DNA of 17,792 nt from CAWUIH01 sp963922495 (GCA_963922495.1 CAWUIH010000031.1:1-17792), one strand, 5' to 3'. Shown: positions 7,055 to 16,043, counted from the first letter of the stretch. The notes: a model not told the origin generated them from the letters alone. Numbers and translations are program-made.

Positions 7055-7659
7055 CCAATAACTCCCATAAGATAAACAATAGTGAATACGAAAATCCAGA
7101 CAATGTCTAAAAATGACCAAAATAAACCGAGATATGTTAAGCGACGCGCAATGAAACTGGTGGTTTTAAATTTATATACTTGAGCAATCATCACCAGCAT
7201 CCACAATAAGCCCAGCGAAACATGGAGGCCATGTGTGCCGACCAATGTAAAAAAGGCCGTCATAGCACCACTAGTACTGGGTCCGTGTCCCTCTGAAATC
7301 AGCATTACAAATTCATTAATTTCCATCGCTACGAATCCCAGACCGAGCAAGAAGGTAACCATTAACCAAGAAATCACTTGATTAGATTTATTTTTATACA
7401 TTGCCAACATTGCCATACCATAGGTAAAACTGCTGGCCAATAAGAAAAGCGTTTCACCTAACACATAAGGCAACTCGATCAATTGCTTTAAACTCGGCCT
7501 ACCAAAGGTATTTTTATGCAGTACAACATAGGTTGCAAAGAGCGTTGCAAATAGAATACAGTCGGTAAGTATATATAACCAAAAACCTAACACGTCGGTT
7601 GAATCAGTATTGTGATGTTCGTGGGTCAAAGCACCCGTTTGTTGTGTATTTGAACTCAT
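7051..7659 (-). CDS. cyoC: Cytochrome bo3 quinol oxidase subunit III
   Basis: 202 aa (E. coli 204), with five membrane helices. The subunit III features are visible: DVLGFWLYILTDCILFATLF near the N-terminus, the ISEGHGPSTSGAMTAFF loop at about residues 122-138, and GTHGLHVSLGLLW. It is a non-catalytic structural subunit of the ubiquinol oxidase in the inner membrane. The ATG overlaps the cyoB TGA by four bases (ATGA), and its own stop overlaps cyoD in the same way, showing translational coupling. Confidence 0.95.
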   Translation of the reverse strand: MSSNTQQTGALTHEHHNTDSTDVLGFWLYILTDCILFATLFATYVVLHKNTFGRPSLKQLIELPYVLGETLFLLASSFTYGMAMLAMYKNKSNQVISWLMVTFLLGLGFVAMEINEFVMLISEGHGPSTSGAMTAFFTLVGTHGLHVSLGLLWMLVMIAQVYKFKTTSFIARRLTYLGLFWSFLDIVWIFVFTIVYLMGVIG

Positions 7660-9689
7660 AGAGAAACCTCTTTTTTTGCCAATCCAACTTGGACGCGCAA
7701 CTTTTGCTCCCTTTCCTGTAACGCTTGATCCATCTTCTTGACATCATGCGCTTTTATAAAATAATCGGTATGCATATCAAGACTTCTCACAATTAACGTG
7801 ATGATAATTGCTATAAATGCGAAGATTCCCAGCCACCAGATATGCCATATCATTCCAAAGCCCAAAATCCCTGAGAAAATAGCCAATAAAAACCCCACTG
7901 AAGTATTGGCTGGCATGTGGATATCTTTGTACTCAACATGGGTTTTTTGATTAAGAATAGAATTTTGCTTTTCGGCCCAAAAGGCATCCCGCCCTTTGAC
8001 AACTGGAGTAACAGCAAAATTATAAAATGGTGCTGGAGAGGGAATAGACCACTCCAGGGTACGACCATCCCAAGGATCTCCGACCGCAGGATACTTGTTA
8101 CGATCTCTGATTGACACATAAAAGTCAACCAATTGGCAAAAAACGCCAATAAGGATTAATCCAGCACCGACTGCAGCGCAAACGAGCCATGGGTGCCAAC
8201 CTGTTGCTGCAGAATAATGACTCAGGCGCCGCGTCATACCTTTCAATCCCAAAACATACAATGGCATGAAGGCGACATAAAAACCAATCACCCAAAAGAA
8301 AAATGAACGTTTGCTCCAAGTTTCGTTTAGGTGAAATCCAAAAGTCTTAGGCCACCAGTAGCTAACCGCCGCAAAAGAACCAAAAACAACGCCACCGATG
8401 ATGACATTATGGAAGTGTGCTACAAGGAAAACACTATTATGCATTTGAAAGTCAATAACTGGCACAGACATCAATACACCGGTCATACCACCTACCGCAA
8501 AAGTACTGATGAAAGCCAATGTCCACAACATTGGCATAGTAAAATGTACTCGTCCGCGGTACATTGTGAATAACCAGTTAAAAATTTTGACACCCGTTGG
8601 AATGGCAATAATCATTGTGGTGATACCAAAAAAGGCATTCACGTTCGCACCTGCACCCATGGTAAAAAAATGATGCAACCAGACAACGAAAGAGAGAAAA
8701 GTGATGATCATGATTGCCCAGACCATGGTCACATAGCCAAATAGCTTTTTTTTACTAAATGTGGCAACTACCTCTGAAAAAACACCAAATATAGGCAAAA
8801 TCAAGATATACACCTCGGGGTGCCCCCAAGCCCAAATTAAGTTAATGTACATCATAGCATTTCCACCATAACCAGCTGTAAAAAAGTGCATTCCCAAATA
8901 TCTGTCAAGGCATAACATACCGAGTGTGGCAGTCAAAATAGGGAATGCCAACACCACTAAAATCATTGCCGCAAAAGTAGCCCAGCAAAACATCGGCATA
9001 CGCATCATTTTCATGCCTGGACAGCGCATCTTTAAAATAGTAACGATAAAATTAATTCCTGAGAGTAGACTGCCAACCCCTGCAATCTGCAATGCCCAGA
9101 TATAGTAATCAACACCAACGCCTGGACTGTACGCTAATTCTGATAATGGTGGATAAGCCAGCCAACCTGTTTGGGCAAATTTACCGATGACTAATGAGAG
9201 ATTGACAAGAATCATTCCTGCAGCAGTCATCCAAAAACTGAATGAGTTAAGAAAAGGATAGGCTACGTCCCTCGCACCTATCTGTAGAGGTAAAGTTAAG
9301 TTAACCAATCCGAAAATTAATGGCATCGCAACAAAGAAAATCATGATCACACCGTGAGCAGTGAAAATTTCCTGATAATGATAAGAAGGCAAATATCCCA
9401 TTGAATGACCGACCGCAATTGCCTGTTGCGAACGCATTAACAGTGCATCGGAAAACCCACGAATCAACATCAACAGCGCAAGGATAAGATACATGATACC
9501 AATCTTTTTGTGATCTACGGTTGTGATCCATTCACGCCAGATATAGCCCCATTTATTGTAATAAGTCATAGGAATAATTGCAGCTAGAACAATGAGTACC
9601 ATAAAGCTGGCAGCACCCATAATGATCGGATTTGTGTAGGGAATTTGCTCTAAGGTGAATTTGCCAAGGAGTAGATGTTGTAGTGTCAT
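7656..9689 (-). CDS. cyoB: Cytochrome bo3 quinol oxidase subunit I
   Basis: 677 aa catalytic subunit of the proton-pumping ubiquinol oxidase. Every key residue is present at the E. coli position plus six. Quinol site: R77, D81 and H104. Heme b ligands: H112 and H427. CuB ligands: H290, H339 and H340, with the crosslinked Y294. Heme o ligand: H425. D-channel: D141 and E292. K-channel: K368. It has about 15 membrane helices and a C-terminal charged tail. The subunit reduces oxygen to water using electrons from ubiquinol. The ATG overlaps the cyoA stop by ATGA. No sign of damage. The intact catalytic set indicates an aerobically respiring cell. Confidence 0.97.
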   Translation of the reverse strand: MTLQHLLLGKFTLEQIPYTNPIIMGAASFMVLIVLAAIIPMTYYNKWGYIWREWITTVDHKKIGIMYLILALLMLIRGFSDALLMRSQQAIAVGHSMGYLPSYHYQEIFTAHGVIMIFFVAMPLIFGLVNLTLPLQIGARDVAYPFLNSFSFWMTAAGMILVNLSLVIGKFAQTGWLAYPPLSELAYSPGVGVDYYIWALQIAGVGSLLSGINFIVTILKMRCPGMKMMRMPMFCWATFAAMILVVLAFPILTATLGMLCLDRYLGMHFFTAGYGGNAMMYINLIWAWGHPEVYILILPIFGVFSEVVATFSKKKLFGYVTMVWAIMIITFLSFVVWLHHFFTMGAGANVNAFFGITTMIIAIPTGVKIFNWLFTMYRGRVHFTMPMLWTLAFISTFAVGGMTGVLMSVPVIDFQMHNSVFLVAHFHNVIIGGVVFGSFAAVSYWWPKTFGFHLNETWSKRSFFFWVIGFYVAFMPLYVLGLKGMTRRLSHYSAATGWHPWLVCAAVGAGLILIGVFCQLVDFYVSIRDRNKYPAVGDPWDGRTLEWSIPSPAPFYNFAVTPVVKGRDAFWAEKQNSILNQKTHVEYKDIHMPANTSVGFLLAIFSGILGFGMIWHIWWLGIFAFIAIIITLIVRSLDMHTDYFIKAHDVKKMDQALQEREQKLRVQVGLAKKEVSL

Positions 9690-10564
9690 TTTGTAGATAC
9701 CTTCGGTTCTTCGTTAAACGAACTGAGTGTGCCGCCTGGCTTCATGAAATCCATTATCAAGCCCTTAAATAGGCCTTTTGAAGGACTTGCAAAAATTTCT
9801 GGTTGATTCGTAGAAGGTTTGCGTAGCTTTTCAAAACGAATTTTAGTCAAAGGTGGTGCAATAGCTCTCTCATGAGTAACCCAAGCGTTAAACCGTTGGG
9901 TAGTGACCACATCAGTTTTAAAGTGCATTGCATCAAAGCCCCTACCACTGATATTAGTGGAGCGGCCTGTATAACTACCAATATGGTTGGCGATAATATT
10001 CAATTTTGTTCTCATACCTGCCATGGCATAAATCTGACCAGCAAGCTGCGGAATAGCGAGAGAATTCATTGGGCCATCTGAAGTGAGTAAGAAACGAATA
10101 GGTTTATTGACAGGTATCTGCAGATAGTTGAGAGTGGCAATACCTTGATCAGGATAGATGAAAAGCCATTTCCAATTCAGTGCCATTGCTTGGATGATAA
10201 TAGGTTTCCCCTTCCCATAGAGAGGGCGGTAAGGATCTAATCGGTGTGTTGCCACCCAAGTGCCCGTTGCTAAAATACCGATAATAATAATAGGAATTGA
10301 CCACCACACAATTTCAAGTAAGTAACTATGTCCCCATTCAGGTGTATATTTTGATTTACTATTTTTTGCACGATAACGCCAAGGAACGAATATAGAAAGC
10401 CCAATCACAGGTATGACAACAATACACATGAGAATTACTGCCCATATTAGCACGGCTTTTTCCTGTGCTGCGATCAAACCTTTTGGATTCAGCAACGCAA
10501 CTTTTTGGCAGCCACAAAGCATTAGCACAAAAAATAACATTAAATTAGTTTTAATCTTTGACAT
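9686..10564 (-). CDS. cyoA: Cytochrome bo3 quinol oxidase subunit II, lipoprotein
   Basis: 292 aa (E. coli about 315). The N-terminus is a type II signal: a basic start, a hydrophobic core and the lipobox L16-C-G-C19, so C19 should be lipidated. Two membrane helices follow (about 36-60 and 87-110), then a periplasmic cupredoxin-like domain containing LNWKWLFIYPDQGIATLN and QIYAMAGMRTKL. As expected for a quinol oxidase, the CuA-binding Cys residues of cytochrome c oxidases are absent. It is the first gene of cyoABCDE. AGGAGG lies 14 bases before the ATG, a rather long spacing. The C-terminal tail is shorter than in E. coli and lacks its His/Met-rich end. Confidence 0.95.
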   Translation of the reverse strand: MSKIKTNLMLFFVLMLCGCQKVALLNPKGLIAAQEKAVLIWAVILMCIVVIPVIGLSIFVPWRYRAKNSKSKYTPEWGHSYLLEIVWWSIPIIIIGILATGTWVATHRLDPYRPLYGKGKPIIIQAMALNWKWLFIYPDQGIATLNYLQIPVNKPIRFLLTSDGPMNSLAIPQLAGQIYAMAGMRTKLNIIANHIGSYTGRSTNISGRGFDAMHFKTDVVTTQRFNAWVTHERAIAPPLTKIRFEKLRKPSTNQPEIFASPSKGLFKGLIMDFMKPGGTLSSFNEEPKVSTK

Positions 10565-11154
10565 TGTTATTTACTCGTCCTCCTAAAATTTGAGCATTAA
10601 CAAACTAAATATGCCTCACGGAAAATTTTTTTAAATCAGCAAGTTAAACTATTTAGGCGTTCTAATTCGGGAAGATTATATCGCAAAGACAATGGGAATG
10701 GTAGCAAAGTAAACATATTGATTATATTTCTAAACACAATGTAATTTTTTATTGTTAGAAAATAATTTTTAGCATAAATACGCGTTAATAATTTTCAATT
10801 TTATACAAATAATTAGCTTAAATAGCACAATAATTTTAGAGTTACTCAGAAGATCTGAGACTTAAGGAAATGGTTATCATCATTCTATCATACGCTACCC
10901 GAGCAGCTCGTTGCTTGTTCAATTCTGCTTGCAAATGATAGCAATTGGCGTCGAGTCAATCTGACGTAGTGCTGATTTCTGCAAGCAAAGAAATTGTGAT
11001 TACCCTAAAAAAAGTAATTGGGCGCGATTAAATCGTATAATAAGTTGATTGAGATCGCCTAATAAAAATTATCGAAATCACCTTTTATTTATTGGTGACG
11101 ATAGGAATCAAGAGGCTATGCCAGAAATCGTGATCTAACTGCTTTTTTAGGATT

Positions 11155-11325
11155 ATGTTAGTCTTTCGCGGTAAAAGATCGCGTGTATGTACTCCTTATA
11201 TTTTCTCTGCTCCAAAAGCGAAAACGTGCTACGAATTTAGTCTTTACACAAAAAAATGGTATTTACAGGCCAAAAATGATGTGTGGGAGCACCCATTTGG
11301 ATATAAATACGAGTTTAGAAAGTAA
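11155..11325 (+). CDS. Doubtful 56-codon ORF before lolC
   Basis: ATG 11155 to TAA 11323-11325. The peptide is basic and aromatic, with motifs such as YEFSLYTKKWYLQAK and HPFGYKYEF in its second half; no family is recognised and no signal peptide or membrane segment is seen. An AGGA lies only two bases before the ATG, a poor spacing. The amino acid composition is more protein-like than that of neighbouring non-coding sequence, so it may be a small protein or a gene remnant. It ends 24 bp before lolC. Confidence 0.25.
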   Translation: MLVFRGKRSRVCTPYIFSAPKAKTCYEFSLYTKKWYLQAKNDVWEHPFGYKYEFRK

Positions 11326-11342
11326 TCTAGAACTGGTATAGT
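11314..11342 (+). promoter_or_regulatory. Candidate sigma-70 promoter for lolC, predicting a leaderless transcript
   Basis: TTTAGA (11314-11319, 4 of 6 to TTGACA), a 17-bp spacer, and TATAGT (11337-11342, 5 of 6 to TATAAT). The expected start site, about 7 nt past the -10, falls at or next to the lolC ATG (11350), and no Shine-Dalgarno precedes that ATG. Confidence 0.35.
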
Positions 11343-11349
11343 CTTGCAT

Positions 11350-12594
11350 ATGATCAGACCATTAGCTCTATATATTGGATTGCGCTATACTCGTGCTAAA
11401 AAACGCAATCATTTTATCTCATTCATTTCGCTTATCTCCATGTTAGGCATTGCGTTAGGGGTAGCGGTGCTTATCATCGTGCTATCGGTAATGAATGGTT
11501 TTGATTTTCAAATTCGCAAACAGTTTTTCGCGCTAGCCCCAGAAGTCACCGTGCTAACCAATCAAAATATTTCTAATAAATGGCCTTTGATACAAAAGAT
11601 TATTAATCAAAACCCTGAGGTTATTAATTCCGCTCCTTACGTCAATGGCTTTGGTGTTTTAAGTAATTCAGGTGTTGTGAATGGCGTGAGCATTGTTGGA
11701 ATTATTCCCAGCGAGCAAAATAAAATATCCATTTTAAATCAAAAAATTACAGATGGAAGCTTAAGTAATCTCGCCACAGGTAACTTTAATATCGTGGTTG
11801 GAGAAAAACTTGCTAATGAACTCGGTCTAGAGCTAGGCGATAAAGTTAATCTTTTTACGCCTCAAGCAACCACAACACCTCTGGGTGTGTTCCCGTCGTT
11901 TAGACGTTTTACGGTAGCAGGAATTTTTAATACTCACGGTGGTTTTGGGTTTGATAGCAACGTTGCATATATTAACTTGAGAGATGCTTACAAACTGTAT
12001 CCCAATGGTGTTGCGGGCTTACATGTGAAAATCAACAACATTTATCGAGCTCAGGTAGTAACTCGGTGGTTGCAACAGCGATTGCCGTCTACTTTTGGGG
12101 TAACCAATTGGGCACTGCAAAACGGCTCATTTTTCAATGCTCTGACTATGGAAAAAACAATATTATTCGTGATCTTACTGCTCATTGTGTGTGTTGCCGT
12201 ATTTAATCTAGTTGCCACGTTAGTCATGGTAGTTAATGACAAGTATGCTGATATTGCCATTTTGCGAACGTTAGGCGCTAGTCCACGAATTATTATGTCA
12301 ATTTTTGTCATACAAGGCGTAGTGGTTGGAATTATTGGAACAGTCATCGGAGTAATCATCGGGATAATTATTGCACTGAATGCGACAGCGCTTGTGAATT
12401 GGTTGCAACACCTTTTCAATATTCAAGTATTAAAGAGTTCAGTCTTTTTTGTAGATTTTTTGCCATCAAGACTAGAGTGGAAAGACGTTGCAGAGGTCTG
12501 CTCCTTATCTATGTTGTTAAGCCTATTGGCAACACTATATCCTGCTTCAATTGCCTTTAAAACCCAACCTGCTGAGGCATTGCGTTATGAATAG
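11350..12594 (+). CDS. lolC: Lipoprotein-releasing ABC transporter permease (LolC/LolE family)
   Basis: 414 aa from ATG 11350. A TTG two codons upstream is possible, but MIRPLALYIGLRY aligns with the LolC/LolE N-terminus. The architecture is the MacB/FtsX type: one membrane helix (about 25-50, including LGVAVLIIVLSVMNGF), a periplasmic domain of about 210 residues, then three helices (about 265-290, 310-345, 378-400). With LolD it extracts lipoproteins from the inner membrane and hands them to LolA. Only one permease gene is seen beside lolD, whereas E. coli has lolC and lolE flanking lolD. It may therefore be a LolF-type permease acting as a homodimer, unless a paralogue lies elsewhere. Its stop overlaps lolD. 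Confidence 0.9.
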   Translation: MIRPLALYIGLRYTRAKKRNHFISFISLISMLGIALGVAVLIIVLSVMNGFDFQIRKQFFALAPEVTVLTNQNISNKWPLIQKIINQNPEVINSAPYVNGFGVLSNSGVVNGVSIVGIIPSEQNKISILNQKITDGSLSNLATGNFNIVVGEKLANELGLELGDKVNLFTPQATTTPLGVFPSFRRFTVAGIFNTHGGFGFDSNVAYINLRDAYKLYPNGVAGLHVKINNIYRAQVVTRWLQQRLPSTFGVTNWALQNGSFFNALTMEKTILFVILLLIVCVAVFNLVATLVMVVNDKYADIAILRTLGASPRIIMSIFVIQGVVVGIIGTVIGVIIGIIIALNATALVNWLQHLFNIQVLKSSVFFVDFLPSRLEWKDVAEVCSLSMLLSLLATLYPASIAFKTQPAEALRYE

Positions 12595-13270
12595 CGATGC
12601 AGTAATGTTGTGTAATAATTTAACAAAAACGTATGCTGAAGGAGATTTATCCGTTCCTGTTTTGCAACATATAAGTTTTGCTGTAGATCGTGGTGAAAAA
12701 ATTGCCATTGTGGGTTCTTCCGGTTCAGGAAAAACCACATTGTTGCAATTAATGGGAGGATTAGACCGACCGACTGCGGGTGAAGTTTACATTGAAGGGC
12801 AGAATATCAATCAACTCAGTGAGCGCGACAAAGGCTTACTTCGCAATCAACATCTCGGGTTTGTTTATCAATTTCACCATCTACTACCAGAATTTAATGC
12901 CCTAGAAAATGTATGTTTGCCATTATTAATTCGAAGAGTAAAACCAAAGCGAGCGCGTCAACAAGCATTGGATTATATTGAAAAAGTGGATTTAATTAAC
13001 CGCTACAAACATCAGGTTGGTGAGCTTTCTGGTGGTGAACGACAACGCATTGCCATTGCTCGTGCCTTAGTTACTGAACCCAGCTGTGTTTTAGCTGATG
13101 AGCCAACTGGCAACTTAGATCAAGATACAGCTGACCAGATCGCTGAGTTAATCATGCAGCTAAATGAAAAGCTGAAAACAAGCTTTGTTATTGTCACGCA
13201 CAATCGGCAGTTTGCTCATCGAATGGATCGTGTTCTATCACTTAAGAAAGGACAGTTAATCGAAGAATAG
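12587..13270 (+). CDS. lolD: Lipoprotein-releasing ABC transporter ATPase LolD
   Basis: 227 aa (E. coli 233). The ATG at 12587 overlaps the lolC stop by eight bases, with GAGG nine bases upstream; a longer in-frame reading into lolC is unlikely. The ABC ATPase motifs are complete: Walker A GSSGSGKTT (43-51), Q-loop Q95, signature LSGGERQR (147-154), Walker B CVLADE (167-172) with catalytic E172, and H-loop H205. The stretch YQFHHLLPEFNALENV is the LolD/MacB-type sequence following the Q-loop. It powers release of outer-membrane lipoproteins. Translation is coupled to lolC; hflX begins 12 nt later. Confidence 0.95.
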   Translation: MNSDAVMLCNNLTKTYAEGDLSVPVLQHISFAVDRGEKIAIVGSSGSGKTTLLQLMGGLDRPTAGEVYIEGQNINQLSERDKGLLRNQHLGFVYQFHHLLPEFNALENVCLPLLIRRVKPKRARQQALDYIEKVDLINRYKHQVGELSGGERQRIAIARALVTEPSCVLADEPTGNLDQDTADQIAELIMQLNEKLKTSFVIVTHNRQFAHRMDRVLSLKKGQLIEE

Positions 13271-13282
13271 CAGCGAGGTTAT

Positions 13283-14572
13283 GTGAAACAAGCAAATCGT
13301 TATTTTATTGATCGCTATGAAGGCGGTGAAAAAACCATCCTAGTACACATTGAATTAAACCCAAATACCACTGATTCAATCCAGGAATTTAAAGAACTTG
13401 CATTAAGTGCTGGTAGCCAGATATTGGAGACAGTGACCATTAGACGGTTCAAACCTGAACCCAAATATTTTGTAGGTTCTGGGAAAGCTGAAGAAATTAA
13501 AGGGTTGGTTTGCAATTATGGCGTTAATCTGGTGTTGTTTAATCATGAGTTATCTCCCGCCCAAGAACGTAATCTTGAAAAGTTACTACAGTGTCGAGTA
13601 TTAGGGCGCACTGGCTTAATCCTTGACATTTTTGCGCAAAGAGCACAGTCATTTGAAGGCAAACTTCAGGTGGAGTTAGCGCAACTAGTACATTTAAGTA
13701 CCCGTTTGGTTCGTGGTTGGTCTCACCTAGAACGGCAACGTGGTGGTATTGGTTTGCGAGGACCTGGTGAAACTCAGCTCGAAACCGATAGACGTTTATT
13801 GGCTTTGCGCATCAAAGCTATCAAAAAACGTCTTGAAAAAGTTACCAAACAACGGGAGCAAGGCAGGCGTGCACGAAGACGCGCTTCGATACCCACAGTT
13901 TCATTGGTCGGATATACCAATGCGGGTAAATCCACGTTGTTCAACCTTATAACTCATTCCAGCACTTACGCTGCTGACCAACTATTTGCAACGCTTGACC
14001 CGACGTTACGTTATATTAAATTGCCGCACTTGGGTAAAGTTATCTTAGCCGATACTGTGGGATTCATTAGTCAATTGCCTCATGATTTGGTAGCAGCTTT
14101 TCGTGCAACCTTGGAAGAGACATGCCGAGCTGATTTATTGCTGCATGTGATTGACATGAATTCAGAGGATGTCGAACGGCAAATTCATGAAGTCGAGGAA
14201 GTGCTAAAAGAAATTGGCGCACATCAGGTTAAACAGCTCCGTGTTTACAATAAAGTGGACCTACACGGTGCAATCAATCCACGTATGGATCGTGATGAAC
14301 AGGGAAGACCTGAAAAAGTCTATCTATCCGCATTGAAGGGCGAGGGTTTGCAATTACTGCATCAGGCGATTACTGAGTTGCTCAGCGATGATTTGATAAA
14401 TTGTGAAATTATACTGAAGTCTAGTGACGGTAAATTACGTGCATTACTTTATAAAATGGGTGTTGTTCAGGCAGAATCTCTCAATTCTGATGGTTGTATG
14501 ACGTTAAGCATCTGCATTCAACGTAAAGATTATTCACGCATCCTATCAAATCGTATTGCAACTCAGTCTTAA
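13283..14572 (+). CDS. hflX: Ribosome-associated GTPase HflX
   Basis: 429 aa, like E. coli HflX (426). The start is GTG with GAGG a few bases upstream; the next residues, FIDRYEGGEKTILVHI, match the HflX N-terminus. Residues about 1-195 are the HflX nucleotide-binding-like domain and linker, with SPAQERNLEKL and the glycine-rich GGIGLRGPGETQLETDRR (154-171). The G domain follows: P-loop GYTNAGKST (210-218), G3 DTVGF (257-261), G4 NKVD (323-326). HflX splits stalled 70S ribosomes under stress. Here it sits between lolD (12 nt) and purA (19 nt) and is probably co-transcribed with both. The hflK and hflC genes that usually follow are absent. Confidence 0.95.
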   Translation: MKQANRYFIDRYEGGEKTILVHIELNPNTTDSIQEFKELALSAGSQILETVTIRRFKPEPKYFVGSGKAEEIKGLVCNYGVNLVLFNHELSPAQERNLEKLLQCRVLGRTGLILDIFAQRAQSFEGKLQVELAQLVHLSTRLVRGWSHLERQRGGIGLRGPGETQLETDRRLLALRIKAIKKRLEKVTKQREQGRRARRRASIPTVSLVGYTNAGKSTLFNLITHSSTYAADQLFATLDPTLRYIKLPHLGKVILADTVGFISQLPHDLVAAFRATLEETCRADLLLHVIDMNSEDVERQIHEVEEVLKEIGAHQVKQLRVYNKVDLHGAINPRMDRDEQGRPEKVYLSALKGEGLQLLHQAITELLSDDLINCEIILKSSDGKLRALLYKMGVVQAESLNSDGCMTLSICIQRKDYSRILSNRIATQS

Positions 14573-14591
14573 GCCTCATAGAATTGGCAGT

Positions 14592-15887
14592 ATGAATATT
14601 ATTATATTAGGAACTCAGTGGGGCGACGAAGGCAAGGGCAAAATTGTCGATATGCTTACCGAAAAGGCCTCAGCGGTAGTTCGCTTTCAAGGTGGGCACA
14701 ATGCCGGCCATACACTCATCATAGAGGGGAAAAAAACTATTTTGCGCTTAATTCCCTCCGGCATTTTACATGAAGGGGTGCAGTGTCTGATTGGTAACGG
14801 CGTTGTAGTTTCACCTGAAGCACTCATGACTGAAATTCAAGAATTAGAGTTGCGAGGAACACCAGTAATTGAGCGACTACGCATCAGCTCCGCTTGTAAT
14901 TTATTATTACCTTATCATGTAGTAATCGATCAAGCACGTGAAAAAGCACTGGGAGGAAAGGCATTAGGAACTACTGGTCGCGGTATTGGCCCTGCTTACG
15001 AGGATAAAATTGCCCGTCGCGGGATTCGTGCAGTTGATTTACTACACCCAAAAGAATTATCCGAAAAATTAAAGAGAAGCGTAGCGTATCATAATTTTTA
15101 TTTGCAAAATTATTTTGAACAAAAGCCCCTAAATGCAAATGAAATTCACGATCAACTAATGCAAGTTGCTGAAAAAATTAAGCCAATGATTGGCGATTGC
15201 ACAGCTTTATTAAGTAACTTAAATCATAGTGGTAAAAATATTATTTTTGAGGGTGCTCAAGGTTCTTGGCTAGACGTGGATATGGGCACTTATCCTTATG
15301 TCACTTCTTCAAATACCACAGCAGGAGCAGCTTCTACAGGATCAGGTTTTGGACCATTATTTTTTGATAAAGTGTTAGGCATTACCAAAGCCTACGTAAC
15401 TCGCGTTGGAGCCGGTCCTTTTCCAACAGAATTAAATAATCAAACAGGTCATAAAATGGCTGATCGTGGAAAAGAATTTGGTTCTGTTACTGGTCGCCCA
15501 CGTCGCTGCGGTTGGTTTGATGTGATTGCAATGCGCCGCTCAATCCAACTGAATAGTTTAAGCGGTATCGTACTAACTAAGCTAGATATTCTCGACGACT
15601 TCGAGACTATTCGAATTTGCACCGGTTATCAATATAACGATAAATTATTGCATGAACCGCCGTTTGATCAACTACTGTTAGAGCGATGTAAACCAATCTA
15701 TGAAGATATGCCGGGCTGGAAAACATCAACTTTTGGTATTACCACTATTGATCATATGCCTCCTAAGGCACTAAATTATATTAAACGATTGGAAGAATTA
15801 TTGGGGGTACCAATTACCATCGTTTCCACTGGTCCCGATCGTAAACATACTATTGTGTTACAAGATCCCTTCGATAATTATAAATGA
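14592..15887 (+). CDS. purA: Adenylosuccinate synthetase
   Basis: 431 aa (E. coli 432) from ATG 14592, matching the conserved N-terminus MNIIILGTQWGDEGKGK; a TTG start inside hflX would add 12 unrelated residues. PurA makes adenylosuccinate from IMP, aspartate and GTP, the first step from IMP to AMP. Visible features are the P-loop-like GDEGKGK with catalytic D12, GHNAGHT with catalytic H40, the IMP-binding TTGRGIGPAYEDK, GAQGSWLDVDMGTYPYVTSSN, the aspartate-binding loop VTGRPRRCGWFD, and the guanine-binding TKLDILD. All residues expected for activity appear intact. The ribosome binding site is weak (GGCAG), so coupling to hflX translation is likely. No clear terminator was found in the 156 bp before the convergent def. 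Confidence 0.97.
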   Translation: MNIIILGTQWGDEGKGKIVDMLTEKASAVVRFQGGHNAGHTLIIEGKKTILRLIPSGILHEGVQCLIGNGVVVSPEALMTEIQELELRGTPVIERLRISSACNLLLPYHVVIDQAREKALGGKALGTTGRGIGPAYEDKIARRGIRAVDLLHPKELSEKLKRSVAYHNFYLQNYFEQKPLNANEIHDQLMQVAEKIKPMIGDCTALLSNLNHSGKNIIFEGAQGSWLDVDMGTYPYVTSSNTTAGAASTGSGFGPLFFDKVLGITKAYVTRVGAGPFPTELNNQTGHKMADRGKEFGSVTGRPRRCGWFDVIAMRRSIQLNSLSGIVLTKLDILDDFETIRICTGYQYNDKLLHEPPFDQLLLERCKPIYEDMPGWKTSTFGITTIDHMPPKALNYIKRLEELLGVPITIVSTGPDRKHTIVLQDPFDNYK

Positions 15888-16043
15888 CTCAAAATACAGC
15901 TAAGGCTATTCAGACGCCATTTATACTACAATTATTATACTAATCAATAAATAAATGTTGTTAATCACAATCACTCAACGATAAGTGGGAAAAATTTATT
16001 TTTCTTTCTGAATTATTATGTATGTCTGAATTTCTAATCCAAA

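Larger units (their letters stand above)
10565..11343. other. Long intergenic region between cyoA and lolC with several palindromes
   Basis: Nearly 0.8 kb with no convincing gene. It must hold the promoters of the divergent cyo and lol operons. Visible structures are CTCAGA-AGA-TCTGAG (10845-10859), CGAGC-A-GCTCG (10900-10910), and TGCTTGCA (10926-10933) with TGCAAGCA (10980-10987) enclosing CGTC/GACG. Further on are CGATT-A-AATCG (11025-11035) and a hairpin ATCG-aaa-TCACC (11071-11082) with GGTGACGAT (11094-11102). The part 10690-10840 is strongly AT-rich. These could be operators, an unannotated RNA or decayed sequence. One weak short ORF lies at 11155-11325. Confidence 0.5.

Noticed and set aside
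10865..10890. Fur-box-like sequence upstream of cyoA
   Set aside because: Too few matches to the 19-bp consensus and more than 300 bp from the cyoA start.
12051..12419. 122-codon open frame antisense to lolC
   Set aside because: A shadow of lolC, which has clear homology, a start and operon position on the opposite strand.
15888..16043. Bidirectional terminator between convergent purA and def
   Set aside because: I looked for a stable stem with T runs and saw only AT-rich sequence without a convincing hairpin.
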